64,000 nt of DNA from MGIIb-O5 sp036154155. Lineage in GTDB: Archaea > Thermoplasmatota > Poseidoniia > Poseidoniales > Thalassarchaeaceae. The notes beneath the pieces were generated by a model. It had not been told where the DNA came from and did not search any database. It was given only the letters and a program-made list of their open reading frames with translations. Made by a program: the position numbers and the translations under genes. The stretch spans positions 1 through 64,000 of the forward strand of contig JAYZLP010000023.1 in NCBI GenBank assembly GCA_036154155.1, written 5' to 3'. Shown piece after piece: positions 52,083 to 59,720 of the stretch (its first letter is position 1; each line of letters begins with the position of its first letter).

Positions 52083-53294
52083 ATGGTGGCGGAGGTCATG
52101 CCGCTATCTGGAAATCTAGAATGGCGCGAAAGGCTTTCCATGATGCCGGTCCCACTGGCTGTATCTTCCGACCCTTTGACCATGTCTTGCCTAAATTCCC
52201 TAATCGAGGAAGGAAGAGTTTCTCGTAACCAGGGGATCAAGTTATTCGAGAATCCGTCTCTTTCCTCCGTCACATCACTCGCAAACATGGTAAAGAAGTC
52301 CAGATACGGGGATAACGTATTTTTCAATGAGAATCTACATGTTAACACTACCAATATCTGTGTCTTAGCATGCCGTTTTTGCGCATTCAGGAAGGGACCT
52401 AGGCATCCCGATGCTTACGAATTGGACAAAGACGAATACCTGGGTAGGATAAGGCCATTTTCAGGCTCCATTGATGAAGTTCACACAGTAGGTGGCCTCC
52501 ATCCAAATTGGGATGTCGAGGACTATTGCAGGCTGTTTTCTGCTACCAAATTAGAATTCCCGCACATCCATATCAAGGCTCTAACAGCCGTTGAGATCAA
52601 ACACCTCTCTCAACGATCCTCATTGCCCGTCAAGGAGACGCTCTCATTGCTCTCCGAAGCAGGGTTGGACTCGCTCCCCGGTGGCGGTGCTGAGATACTA
52701 GTTGACCACGTTAGAGACAGGATATGCATGGGCAAGGAGTCCTCCCGGGAATATCTCGATATCCATTCAATAGCCCATGGTATAGGCATGCCAACAAATT
52801 GCACAATGTTATTTGGCACAGTCGAAACAATCGAAGACAGGGTCGAGCACCTCATACGACTGAGGGAGCAGCAGGATATCAGTGAGGGATTCCAGTGCTT
52901 CGTCCCATACCCTTTCCTCCCTGACAAAACGAGGCTGCCGGAGGCTCAACTAGCGACTGGTAGCGAGATCATTAGGGTAATTTCCCTATCTAGGATAATG
53001 TTGGACAACATTCCCCACATTAAGGCATACAGGATGAATATAGGAGACAAGCTATCGTCATTGGCACTCACGTGCGGTGCGGACGATATTGATGGAACGG
53101 TCGGCCACGAAGAAATTATGCACGTTGCTGGAAGCTCTACTAGGCTTGACACGAGCTCTGACCAGCTAGCAGCATTGGTATCTTCTACTGGCTCGATTCC
53201 TGTTAAAAGAAACTCTAACTACTCCACATTCGAGCTCTATACGACTAATAATCCCTCATTCTCGAGAGTTCTGCCTCAGATAGCCATAAATTAG
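52083..53294 (+). CDS. mqnE: Aminodeoxyfutalosine synthase MqnE (radical SAM)
   Basis: The 403-residue radical SAM protein binds its [4Fe-4S] cluster with Cys in CVLACRFCAF (CX3CX2C), followed by EVHTVGGLHPNW, IKALTAVEIKH and AGLDSLPGGGAEI, the typical MqnE signatures. MqnE joins SAM to the MqnA product to make aminodeoxyfutalosine. CofH (F420 synthesis) is related, but the VGGLHPNW and LPGGGAEI segments and MqnA next door favour MqnE. ATG 52083 or 52098 is likely; GTG 52071 is also in frame. Confidence 0.9.
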   Translation: MVAEVMPLSGNLEWRERLSMMPVPLAVSSDPLTMSCLNSLIEEGRVSRNQGIKLFENPSLSSVTSLANMVKKSRYGDNVFFNENLHVNTTNICVLACRFCAFRKGPRHPDAYELDKDEYLGRIRPFSGSIDEVHTVGGLHPNWDVEDYCRLFSATKLEFPHIHIKALTAVEIKHLSQRSSLPVKETLSLLSEAGLDSLPGGGAEILVDHVRDRICMGKESSREYLDIHSIAHGIGMPTNCTMLFGTVETIEDRVEHLIRLREQQDISEGFQCFVPYPFLPDKTRLPEAQLATGSEIIRVISLSRIMLDNIPHIKAYRMNIGDKLSSLALTCGADDIDGTVGHEEIMHVAGSSTRLDTSSDQLAALVSSTGSIPVKRNSNYSTFELYTTNNPSFSRVLPQIAIN

Positions 53295-53308
53295 GTCAGG
53301 TGCAAATT

Positions 53309-54109
53309 ATGAGTTGGATGGATGTGATAGGCAGGGTCTCATTCGCGAATTGTGATCCAATTTTCGATGGATTGGATGAGAAGTGGTCTGTTCTCTCGGC
53401 TCCACCCGCTTGGCTAACCGGGCATGTTCTCAGAAAGGACTGCCTGACGGCACCCATACCAGCTGCTGACTACGCGTTGCACCATGACGAGCTTTTCCTC
53501 CTCCCTGACCTGGGGATTGTTAGTAGCGGGGATGTAGGATCCGTTCTTCTGTTCGGGTCAAGGCCTCTGGAAAGCATGAGGGATATCGCACTACCTTCCG
53601 ACTCCTCCACATCCAAGGTACTACTCAGATGGGCACTCGGTAATAGAGGCCTAGATCCAAAATTCGTCGATTCTGGTCCAGATATAGATACAATGCTGGC
53701 AAAATGCGATGGGGCCTTGCTTATCGGTGACCGTTCACTTTTGGCTTCAAGGGAGTACCCCGATTTAGTACAATTGGATCTTGGGCGTGAATGGAACGAA
53801 TCCACTGGTCTGCCAATGGTCTTCGGCGTGTTTGCAGCTAGACGCGACACGCCGATAAATCACTTGATGGGGGCATACGATGATATGATTTCTCAGCTGG
53901 AGAAATTCGAGACTGATGATTCATGGAGGGCTAGTGTTGTTTCCAGGACATCTGAGAAATTAGGATTCCCTTACTCTAGAATGGACGACTATTTTCGGCG
54001 CGAGGTAAGGAATAGGATGAATGACAGGGATGTCGAAGGATTGACGACCTTCCTGGAAATTGCCTGCGGATTGGAAGATGTTCCGCATTGGGCCTTTCAT
54101 TCGGAATAG
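53309..54109 (+). CDS. mqnA: Chorismate dehydratase MqnA
   Basis: The 266-residue periplasmic-binding-protein-like fold matches MqnA, which removes water from chorismate to start the futalosine menaquinone route. It begins VIGRVSFANCDPIFDG, like GxxxYxNxxP in homologues, and has a later QLDLGREWNESTGLPMVFG. ATG 53309 follows AGGTG at 53298-53302; GTG 53300 is in frame. It is 14 bp after MqnE, hence one operon. The end overlaps the convergent HEAT-repeat gene by 13 bp. Confidence 0.88.
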   Translation: MSWMDVIGRVSFANCDPIFDGLDEKWSVLSAPPAWLTGHVLRKDCLTAPIPAADYALHHDELFLLPDLGIVSSGDVGSVLLFGSRPLESMRDIALPSDSSTSKVLLRWALGNRGLDPKFVDSGPDIDTMLAKCDGALLIGDRSLLASREYPDLVQLDLGREWNESTGLPMVFGVFAARRDTPINHLMGAYDDMISQLEKFETDDSWRASVVSRTSEKLGFPYSRMDDYFRREVRNRMNDRDVEGLTTFLEIACGLEDVPHWAFHSE

Positions 54110-54576
54110 TTGAGCCTCTTGCTGGCAACCCATTCTAGGAGGTCTAATGCGACCTCGCAAGATTCCGCTACAACGATGTCCCTATCGTCCTTGAACTCTT
54201 CAAGGACACCCAGTGCCTTCCTATCTCCTATCGCACCCAATGCTTCTGCAGCCTCGTGCCTAACCATGACATCCTCTTCCATGTCTCGCAGCCTCTCAAT
54301 TAGGTGTGGAACTGCATGAGAATCTTGCATTTGCCCCATCACATATGCAATTTCATGCTTCAGTAGTGCTGAATCTGATGTGAATGCCGCAGCAAGGGCC
54401 TCTACGGAGTCCTTGCCACCAATATTCCTCAACGCGAATAGTGCCCTCATCCTCTGAAACATCCTCTCTTTCTCGTCGCAAATCGTCTTCCTAAGGCTAG
54501 GAACATCAGAATCGCTGCTAGGAGGAGCAGGATCTACTGAGTCGAACTCACTCATCTCCGGCTTTTCACCATTCAT
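54097..54576 (-). CDS. Half-length deoxyhypusine hydroxylase-like HEAT-repeat protein
   Basis: The 159-residue protein holds about four HEAT repeats. Two His-Glu motifs, His74-Glu75 (ALLKHEIAYVMGQMQD) and His107-Glu108 (MVRHEAAEALGAIGD), are 33 residues apart. Eukaryotic deoxyhypusine hydroxylase (DOHH) has two such pairs with the same spacing, binding a di-iron site, in about 300 residues. A preceding SVDPAPP linker and MRALFALRN also recall DOHH. The archaeal protein is one half, so a dimer could build the site (inference). A possible target, aIF5A, is at 3361-3747. Other HEAT proteins (phycocyanobilin lyase type) resemble it less. It starts directly after the MqnD stop. Confidence 0.78.
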   Translation of the reverse strand: MNGEKPEMSEFDSVDPAPPSSDSDVPSLRKTICDEKERMFQRMRALFALRNIGGKDSVEALAAAFTSDSALLKHEIAYVMGQMQDSHAVPHLIERLRDMEEDVMVRHEAAEALGAIGDRKALGVLEEFKDDRDIVVAESCEVALDLLEWVASKRLNYSE

Positions 54577-55437
54577 TTACTCACCCGATCCAATGAATAT
54601 TATTGAGTCCACATCTAGTGTTTCCCTAACCATTCCGATTCTTTGCCCCTCCTTCAGAAATAGGCGTATTGCATCCCTGCCGTCCTCTCCGTAGTCTAGA
54701 GTCCTTTCGTTGACATACATCCCAACAAATTCCCTATTCGTGTCATCGTCTATCCCCCTGCCCCACGCTTTTGCGAATTCAAGGGCTGCGGTCGGGTTAG
54801 CTAACGAATGCTCGATGCTATTCCTGACATCAGCAGTAAGTTGTTCGCACAACTCAACACCAAGGTCCTTCCTCACGACATTTCCGCCCAGGGGTAGCGG
54901 TAGACCTGTGTGCTCATTCCACCACACCCCTAGATCCAAAACCAACTTTACCCCTTCTGACTCCCATGTCAACTGACCTTCATGAATTATCAATCCCAAA
55001 TCGTACTTTCCCTCGGATACTCCTGGGAGAATTTCATCGAATGGTACCACCTCTATGTCGACATCTCCCCATGCCAGCCTCAATGCCAGATATGCGCTCG
55101 TCCCCAGTCCGGGTATTGCAATCTTCGTTCTCCTAGCCTCTTCAATGGACATGTCTCTGTTAGAAATTAGCATAGGGCCATAACCCTCTCCCATAGAAGC
55201 GCCACAGTTCATCAGATGGTACTTATCGGAAATCTCCGGGAATGAATGGATGCTTACTGCTGAAACTTCATACTCACCAAGGAGGGCGTGTTTGTTCAGG
55301 GTCTCAATATCAAGAAGTACATGTTCATACTCTCTGTCACCAGTATCGATAGCCCCTGTTGTCATCGCATGAAACATGAATGCATCATCGGGATCTGGGG
55401 AATGGCCAACTCGGTACGCCCCCGCCTTACTACTCAT
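54577..55437 (-). CDS. mqnD: 1,4-dihydroxy-6-naphthoate synthase MqnD
   Basis: The 286-residue protein is MqnD, which converts cyclic dehypoxanthinyl futalosine to 1,4-dihydroxy-6-naphthoate. It begins YRVGHSPDPDDAFMFHAM, the strongest signature of the family, then has GYGPMLISN and LVLDLGVWWNEHTGLPLPLG. Its neighbours MqnE and MqnA lie across the HEAT gene on the other strand. MqnB/MqnC are not seen here. ATG 55437 fits; the longer frame is not conserved. Confidence 0.9.
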   Translation of the reverse strand: MSSKAGAYRVGHSPDPDDAFMFHAMTTGAIDTGDREYEHVLLDIETLNKHALLGEYEVSAVSIHSFPEISDKYHLMNCGASMGEGYGPMLISNRDMSIEEARRTKIAIPGLGTSAYLALRLAWGDVDIEVVPFDEILPGVSEGKYDLGLIIHEGQLTWESEGVKLVLDLGVWWNEHTGLPLPLGGNVVRKDLGVELCEQLTADVRNSIEHSLANPTAALEFAKAWGRGIDDDTNREFVGMYVNERTLDYGEDGRDAIRLFLKEGQRIGMVRETLDVDSIIFIGSGE

Positions 55438-55525
55438 GTGCCTTCGGTATGGGACGCATAGAAAATTCCTTTCCTGCTGAATTGTGTATGGCAACAGTGA
55501 ATAGCCATCGCTCGGTCCCAGATTT

Positions 55526-55723
55526 GTGCCTGACCCGACCAAACTATCAACCGCTACTGGTCAACTCGGGCCTATATGCGCAGTTACAGGGAAGGCACTG
55601 ACGTTCTCGGAGGCGATCGTCGTCGATGACAGATTCGTTTGCTACGAGGCATACCTCGAATTAACGGGCAACGAGCCAGCTACGGACTCAAAGGAAGTAC
55701 CTACCAGCCTAGTACTGGATTAG
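55526..55723 (+). CDS. Small protein of unknown function
   Basis: The 65-residue frame from a GTG start has ICAVTGKALTF and FVCYEAYLEL, so two Cys, but no full metal ribbon. No family is recognised. It lies between divergent MqnD (88 bp) and PriS (38 bp), and its length and codon use are compatible with a real gene. Confidence is modest because it is short. Confidence 0.45.
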   Translation: MPDPTKLSTATGQLGPICAVTGKALTFSEAIVVDDRFVCYEAYLELTGNEPATDSKEVPTSLVLD

Positions 55724-55761
55724 ATGCACATGTTCATGTGCTAGCCTCCATTCAATACCTC

Positions 55762-56940
55762 ATGGCATCCGGATGGAGTAGGTTCGCTCTGAGATTTAGC
55801 GAATACTACCAGTCACTGTCAGTTTCAGACATCTGGGCCCCGCCGAGGCTGAGATCCAGAGAGTGGATGTTCATCCCATGGGGCAGTAAACCGCCAGATA
55901 GGCACAGGGCACTGCCGACAAAGGGAGACCTGTTATCGTACCTCCAAACTAGAGGCCCCCACTCATGCTTTCACAGTACCGCATATTACGAGGACCCGGG
56001 CCAAAGGAAAATGTCTGAGAAGGGTTGGCTAGGTGCGGATTTAATCTTCGACTTGGACGGTGATCACCTCCCGGGTGTTTCCGATAATGACTTTCCGGGA
56101 ATGATGGAAAAAATTCAGGAGCAGGCCTGGAGCCTCTGGAACGACTTTCTACATCCTGAATTCGGTTTCAAGGAGGAGTATGTTCAGACCACCTTCTCTG
56201 GTCACAGGGGATTCCATATTCATGTTCGTGATCCAGCATATCTGCATCTTGATTCGAATGCCAGGAGGGAGCTTGTGAATTACATCACTGGGGTGGGAAT
56301 TGATGTAAAATCGGTAATGGCTGGACCTGACATTGGTTGGTCCGACAGAATTGACTTAGGATTCGATGGGGTGATAGATTCACTATCTTCAATCTCGTCT
56401 TCCTCAGAAAACTCAAAACAACTAGTTAGTGAACTCCACTCCAGTCTCAAATCAAGAAACTTTACCTGTTCCGAGGAACTAATCAGGAGACTGGCAGACG
56501 AGTCTTCAAAGGGCGATAGAATAGCACGACTTCGTCACGATAGGAGTAGGACAGTATTCACGACCCCCAAGCTCAATGAGACATTCTGGGAGCTAGTCAA
56601 AGGCGCCCCACTGGCCGTTGGGGAGACTGACGAGAACGTGACAGTCGATGTCAAGAGGGTAATTAGGTGGGTTGGCAGCCTCCATGGGAAATCTGGATTG
56701 AGGGTTACCGAATTCCCGCTCGAAAGATTGGAACCAGATACGTCAATTTCCTTCGATGCACTGTCCAGCACACACGTTTTCAGCACACAGTCATCCATCA
56801 AGGTCGAGCTCGTGTCCGACGATGTAACCGCTAGAATCGCTAATCAGGACGTTTCCGGATCGACTGGAGACGTTTTCGATGTACATGAGGCCATGGCCAC
56901 ATTTTTGTCCCTCAAAGGGTGGGCAAGGACTGTAGAATGA
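55762..56940 (+). CDS. priS: DNA primase catalytic subunit PriS
   Basis: PriS makes RNA/DNA primers with PriL. The 392-residue protein has ALRFSEYYQSL near the N-terminus, the catalytic acidic motif DLIFDLDGDHL, and FSGHRGFHIHV, the nucleotide-binding SGxRGxH motif, followed by the AEP fold. The C-terminal half is less conserved. I use ATG 55762; GTG 55738 is in frame. PriL is not in this window. It is followed 69 bp later by an acidic Pro-rich protein. Confidence 0.93.
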   Translation: MASGWSRFALRFSEYYQSLSVSDIWAPPRLRSREWMFIPWGSKPPDRHRALPTKGDLLSYLQTRGPHSCFHSTAYYEDPGQRKMSEKGWLGADLIFDLDGDHLPGVSDNDFPGMMEKIQEQAWSLWNDFLHPEFGFKEEYVQTTFSGHRGFHIHVRDPAYLHLDSNARRELVNYITGVGIDVKSVMAGPDIGWSDRIDLGFDGVIDSLSSISSSSENSKQLVSELHSSLKSRNFTCSEELIRRLADESSKGDRIARLRHDRSRTVFTTPKLNETFWELVKGAPLAVGETDENVTVDVKRVIRWVGSLHGKSGLRVTEFPLERLEPDTSISFDALSSTHVFSTQSSIKVELVSDDVTARIANQDVSGSTGDVFDVHEAMATFLSLKGWARTVE

Positions 56941-57009
56941 CCACAACACACTAACCTATCCACAGAATATTGAATAGTGTAGAGTTTCGGATTCGTTACA
57001 GTGGGGCAT

Positions 57010-57738
57010 ATGCCAGACGACGAAGAAACCGAAGGTGGGCCTTCAGGGATGCCGCTTCCGCCGCTTCCCCCAGGCATTGCGATGCCTCCTCCGCCACCCC
57101 CCCCTCCACTCCCAGACGAGTCCATAGAGAGTGCAATTGACGAGAATCCGCCCCTGCCTACATTGCCGAGTCAAGAAGAAGAGTCGGAATCCAATGATTT
57201 CCAAGCGCACTGGGAGAAAAGAAAGCTTGAGGAGTCGACCGAGTCATCCGGCAATAGGGATAGCATGTACGGCCATATTGATAGGATATCTTCAGGGCAG
57301 GTCGGAACTTTGTTAGATAGATTTTCGGATAGATTCGGCTCCGAATTGGATAGGGAAATTATCGTTCTTAGGAAGAAGCAGCAACAGGATATGCTGGCAA
57401 TCAAGCCCATTGTAGAGCTCATCTCCGCACCAGAATCTGATGATGACGCGATTGAAGAGAGCGAGGATGATGAGTTCCCAGAATTTTTCTCTATAGTCAA
57501 TGAACTGTTAGGAAATATGCCCGAGGAATTCGTTCAGGAGTTCATAGAGTCGGAATCATTCGAGCTTTTCCAGAATGTGGGTGAAGACCCATCAGGTTGC
57601 GATCATGACACCAGGAGCGAGTTTTTCACCATGATTAATTCAGTTCTAGGAGACCTTCCCGAGAGCGAAATTAATGACTTCGTTGCTTCACCTGGGTTCC
57701 AAGTCTTTCAACGAATGAGTGAGTTATACGGAGAGTGA
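57010..57738 (+). CDS. Acidic protein with polyproline N-terminus
   Basis: The 242-residue protein opens with a low-complexity Pro/Gly/Met region containing MPLPPLPPGI and a run of eight Pro (PPPPPPPP) at about residues 25-40. The rest is Asp/Glu/Ser-rich and helical, with two similar segments (EFFSIVNELLGNMPEEF and EFFTMINSVLGDLPESE), so an internal duplication. No family is recognised. Polyproline runs need IF5A for smooth translation, and aIF5A is in the window. It overlaps the next gene by 20 bp. Confidence 0.7.
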   Translation: MPDDEETEGGPSGMPLPPLPPGIAMPPPPPPPPLPDESIESAIDENPPLPTLPSQEEESESNDFQAHWEKRKLEESTESSGNRDSMYGHIDRISSGQVGTLLDRFSDRFGSELDREIIVLRKKQQQDMLAIKPIVELISAPESDDDAIEESEDDEFPEFFSIVNELLGNMPEEFVQEFIESESFELFQNVGEDPSGCDHDTRSEFFTMINSVLGDLPESEINDFVASPGFQVFQRMSELYGE

Positions 57739-58546
57739 TGATTTGGGTCTATTGGAGAAGGCAGGAAAGATTGCGGATGATAATACTGGCGATGAGGAAG
57801 CACCTGCTGCAGTTCCCGCAACTGTAGTTTCGGACCCTGAACCAGTTGCAGTAAAGCCGAAGAAGGAAAAGAAGGCTAAGAAGCCTAAGAAGCAGAAGAA
57901 GCCGAGGGCAAAGAAGCAGAAGAAGCCCCGATCCTCGGTAAAAGAGCTACCGGATGGCTTCGAGCTTGCAGGACGTGGGAGGAGTTCACTGAGGTTCATA
58001 GTAGACTTCACAGTCAACTTCGGCCTAATCATAGGACTAGTTGTATTTGGACTGGTCTTGACATATACCGACATTACATGGCCGTTGGTCTTGGTCCTTC
58101 TTCTTTCGATATTCAATATGGCGGTAATGCCCATCCAATACAAGAGTTCGATGGGCAATGTCATCTCTCGAACAAAGTTCATCAACTCACGCGGCGATTC
58201 CGCGATCTTCCTCTATCATATGTTGAAGAACATCAACATTCCAGCCTACCTGATTTTCTTCGGGGGACTTCTAATTGCTATATCTGCAGGCACTGTATGG
58301 ACAACAGCAACAAAAATCACCGTTGGGCTATCAATCTCTATTATCCTAATTCCATTCCTGGATTGGATATTCCGCAGGACGAGGAAGGATAACCTAGGTT
58401 TGTGGGAGGTGGCCTTTGGAGGAGTGTGGCTAGTCAGATCGACTGAAACAACCAGTGACGGCTCTAAGTTCATGAAGCGGCTGGAGTCAATGGCTCAGTA
58501 TGCAGAGACCAAGGGTTTCGTTGATGACGAGGACGATGAGTCCTAG
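57719..58546 (+). CDS. RDD-like membrane protein with Lys-rich N-terminus
   Basis: The 275-residue protein starts with an acidic region, then a strongly basic run of Lys/Pro repeats (residues about 46-75, KKPKKQKKPRAKKQKKPR). Four or so membrane helices follow. The core (RFIVDFTVNFGLIIG, later ISRTKFINSRGDSAI) loosely recalls RDD-family proteins but is not a secure match. GTG 57719 overlaps the previous gene; TTG 57743 is another start. Acidic and basic tails in two adjacent genes could pair, which is speculative. Confidence 0.6.
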   Translation: MSYTESDDLGLLEKAGKIADDNTGDEEAPAAVPATVVSDPEPVAVKPKKEKKAKKPKKQKKPRAKKQKKPRSSVKELPDGFELAGRGRSSLRFIVDFTVNFGLIIGLVVFGLVLTYTDITWPLVLVLLLSIFNMAVMPIQYKSSMGNVISRTKFINSRGDSAIFLYHMLKNINIPAYLIFFGGLLIAISAGTVWTTATKITVGLSISIILIPFLDWIFRRTRKDNLGLWEVAFGGVWLVRSTETTSDGSKFMKRLESMAQYAETKGFVDDEDDES

Positions 58547-58547
58547 A

Positions 58548-59603
58548 TCACTCGCTCTCCTCAATACGCTGTTTGGCTAGCTCACGCATATCTTCGTGAT
58601 GTACGCCAACGTCAATTCCAGCCTGGTCTGACTCATCGACTATCTCTACGCCTAGTAGCGTCTCAATCACATCCTCCATAGTCACGAGTCCCTCTGTACC
58701 TCCGAATTCGTCCTTAACAATCAAGATCTGGGTTTTGTTCTCCAGCAGTACATCCAATGCTCGATCCACGGAATCATCGTCACGACATGTAATCACTTCT
58801 CTGGAAATTTCTGACATCTTCTTGCCATATTCATCAACAGCTGCTCTGCGTAGTATCTCACTCCTCAGAACAACTCCCCTCACATCATCAATGGTGTCTC
58901 CAGTCACAGGCATCCTCCCATGTATCATGATGGGTATATTCGCCATTACATCGGATACGGTATCATCTACATTCACCGATGTAACTACGACACGTGGAGT
59001 CATCACCTCACTGATTTTTATTTCTCTCAATCTCAGTAGGTTATGTATGACAGTCTCCTCATCTTGTTCAATTACATGGGTTTCTTCGGCAATATCCGCT
59101 AATACAGACAGCTCATTCCTAGTAACGGTCTCAGTCTCTACCTCTGGCAATAGTGACCTAGTCAATTGAATCGGCTTAACTATCACCCACAGCAACACCA
59201 TCATTGAATTCAATGCCCTAGCTGACGGTATCGTCAACTTCCTCCAGTATAGTGCGCCAATCGTCTTAGGTAGAATTTCACTCAGCAGCAGTATAGCTAG
59301 TGTTAGAACGGCCGCGGCTACATGCACGATCGTCCCTCCGCCAAATTGTGTCTGTACCTCCGCTCCTACACCTAATGCGCCAACAGTGTGTGCTATCGTG
59401 TTGAGGGTCAGTATGGCAGTCAATGGCCTCTCAGGATCATCCTTCCATTCACTCCACCTTTCACTAATGGATGGGTGAGTGTCCTTTAGGGCAGCAATGT
59501 GCCCGTGCGTTGTTGAGAGGAGCACAGCCTCAAGTATGCTGCATAGGAATGAAGCTCCCAGTGCCAGGGATGCATACGCAATGATCAGTGTATAGTCAAC
59601 CAA
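58548..59603 (-). CDS. CNNM/CorC-family membrane protein with CBS pair
   Basis: The 351-residue protein has an N-terminal membrane DUF21/CNNM domain (FLCSILEAVLLSTTHGHI, LLSEILPKTIGAL) and a pair of CBS domains (KISEVMTPRVVVTSV, GLVTMEDVIETLLG). Such proteins export Mg2+ or Na+/Co2+, with the CBS pair sensing nucleotides. The start is TTG 59603, as no ATG or GTG is suitable. It is convergent with the RDD-like gene, 1 bp apart. The C-terminal CorC transporter-associated domain is absent. Confidence 0.85.
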   Translation of the reverse strand: MVDYTLIIAYASLALGASFLCSILEAVLLSTTHGHIAALKDTHPSISERWSEWKDDPERPLTAILTLNTIAHTVGALGVGAEVQTQFGGGTIVHVAAAVLTLAILLLSEILPKTIGALYWRKLTIPSARALNSMMVLLWVIVKPIQLTRSLLPEVETETVTRNELSVLADIAEETHVIEQDEETVIHNLLRLREIKISEVMTPRVVVTSVNVDDTVSDVMANIPIMIHGRMPVTGDTIDDVRGVVLRSEILRRAAVDEYGKKMSEISREVITCRDDDSVDRALDVLLENKTQILIVKDEFGGTEGLVTMEDVIETLLGVEIVDESDQAGIDVGVHHEDMRELAKQRIEESE

Positions 59604-59690
59604 CTAGATTTCCTCACGGTATTTTGGGCGCGAATAGCACGTCACTATGAGTCACGATTGGCTGCTCCCGGACCCCTTACGACCGATTGC

Positions 59691-59700
59691 GACATAAATA
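59691..59700 (+). promoter_or_regulatory. TATA-like promoter for leaderless MetRS mRNA
   Basis: GACATAAATA lies 21-30 bp before GTG 59721, so transcription should begin at or next to the start codon. This argues against the longer frame from 59658, which begins upstream of the promoter. Confidence 0.5.
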
Positions 59701-59720
59701 GGTGTCTAACCCCTAGAGTC

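Noticed and set aside
52083..53294. CofH (F420 biosynthesis) as the identity of the radical SAM protein
   Set aside because: The VGGLHPNW and LPGGGAEI segments and linkage to MqnA/MqnD favour MqnE.
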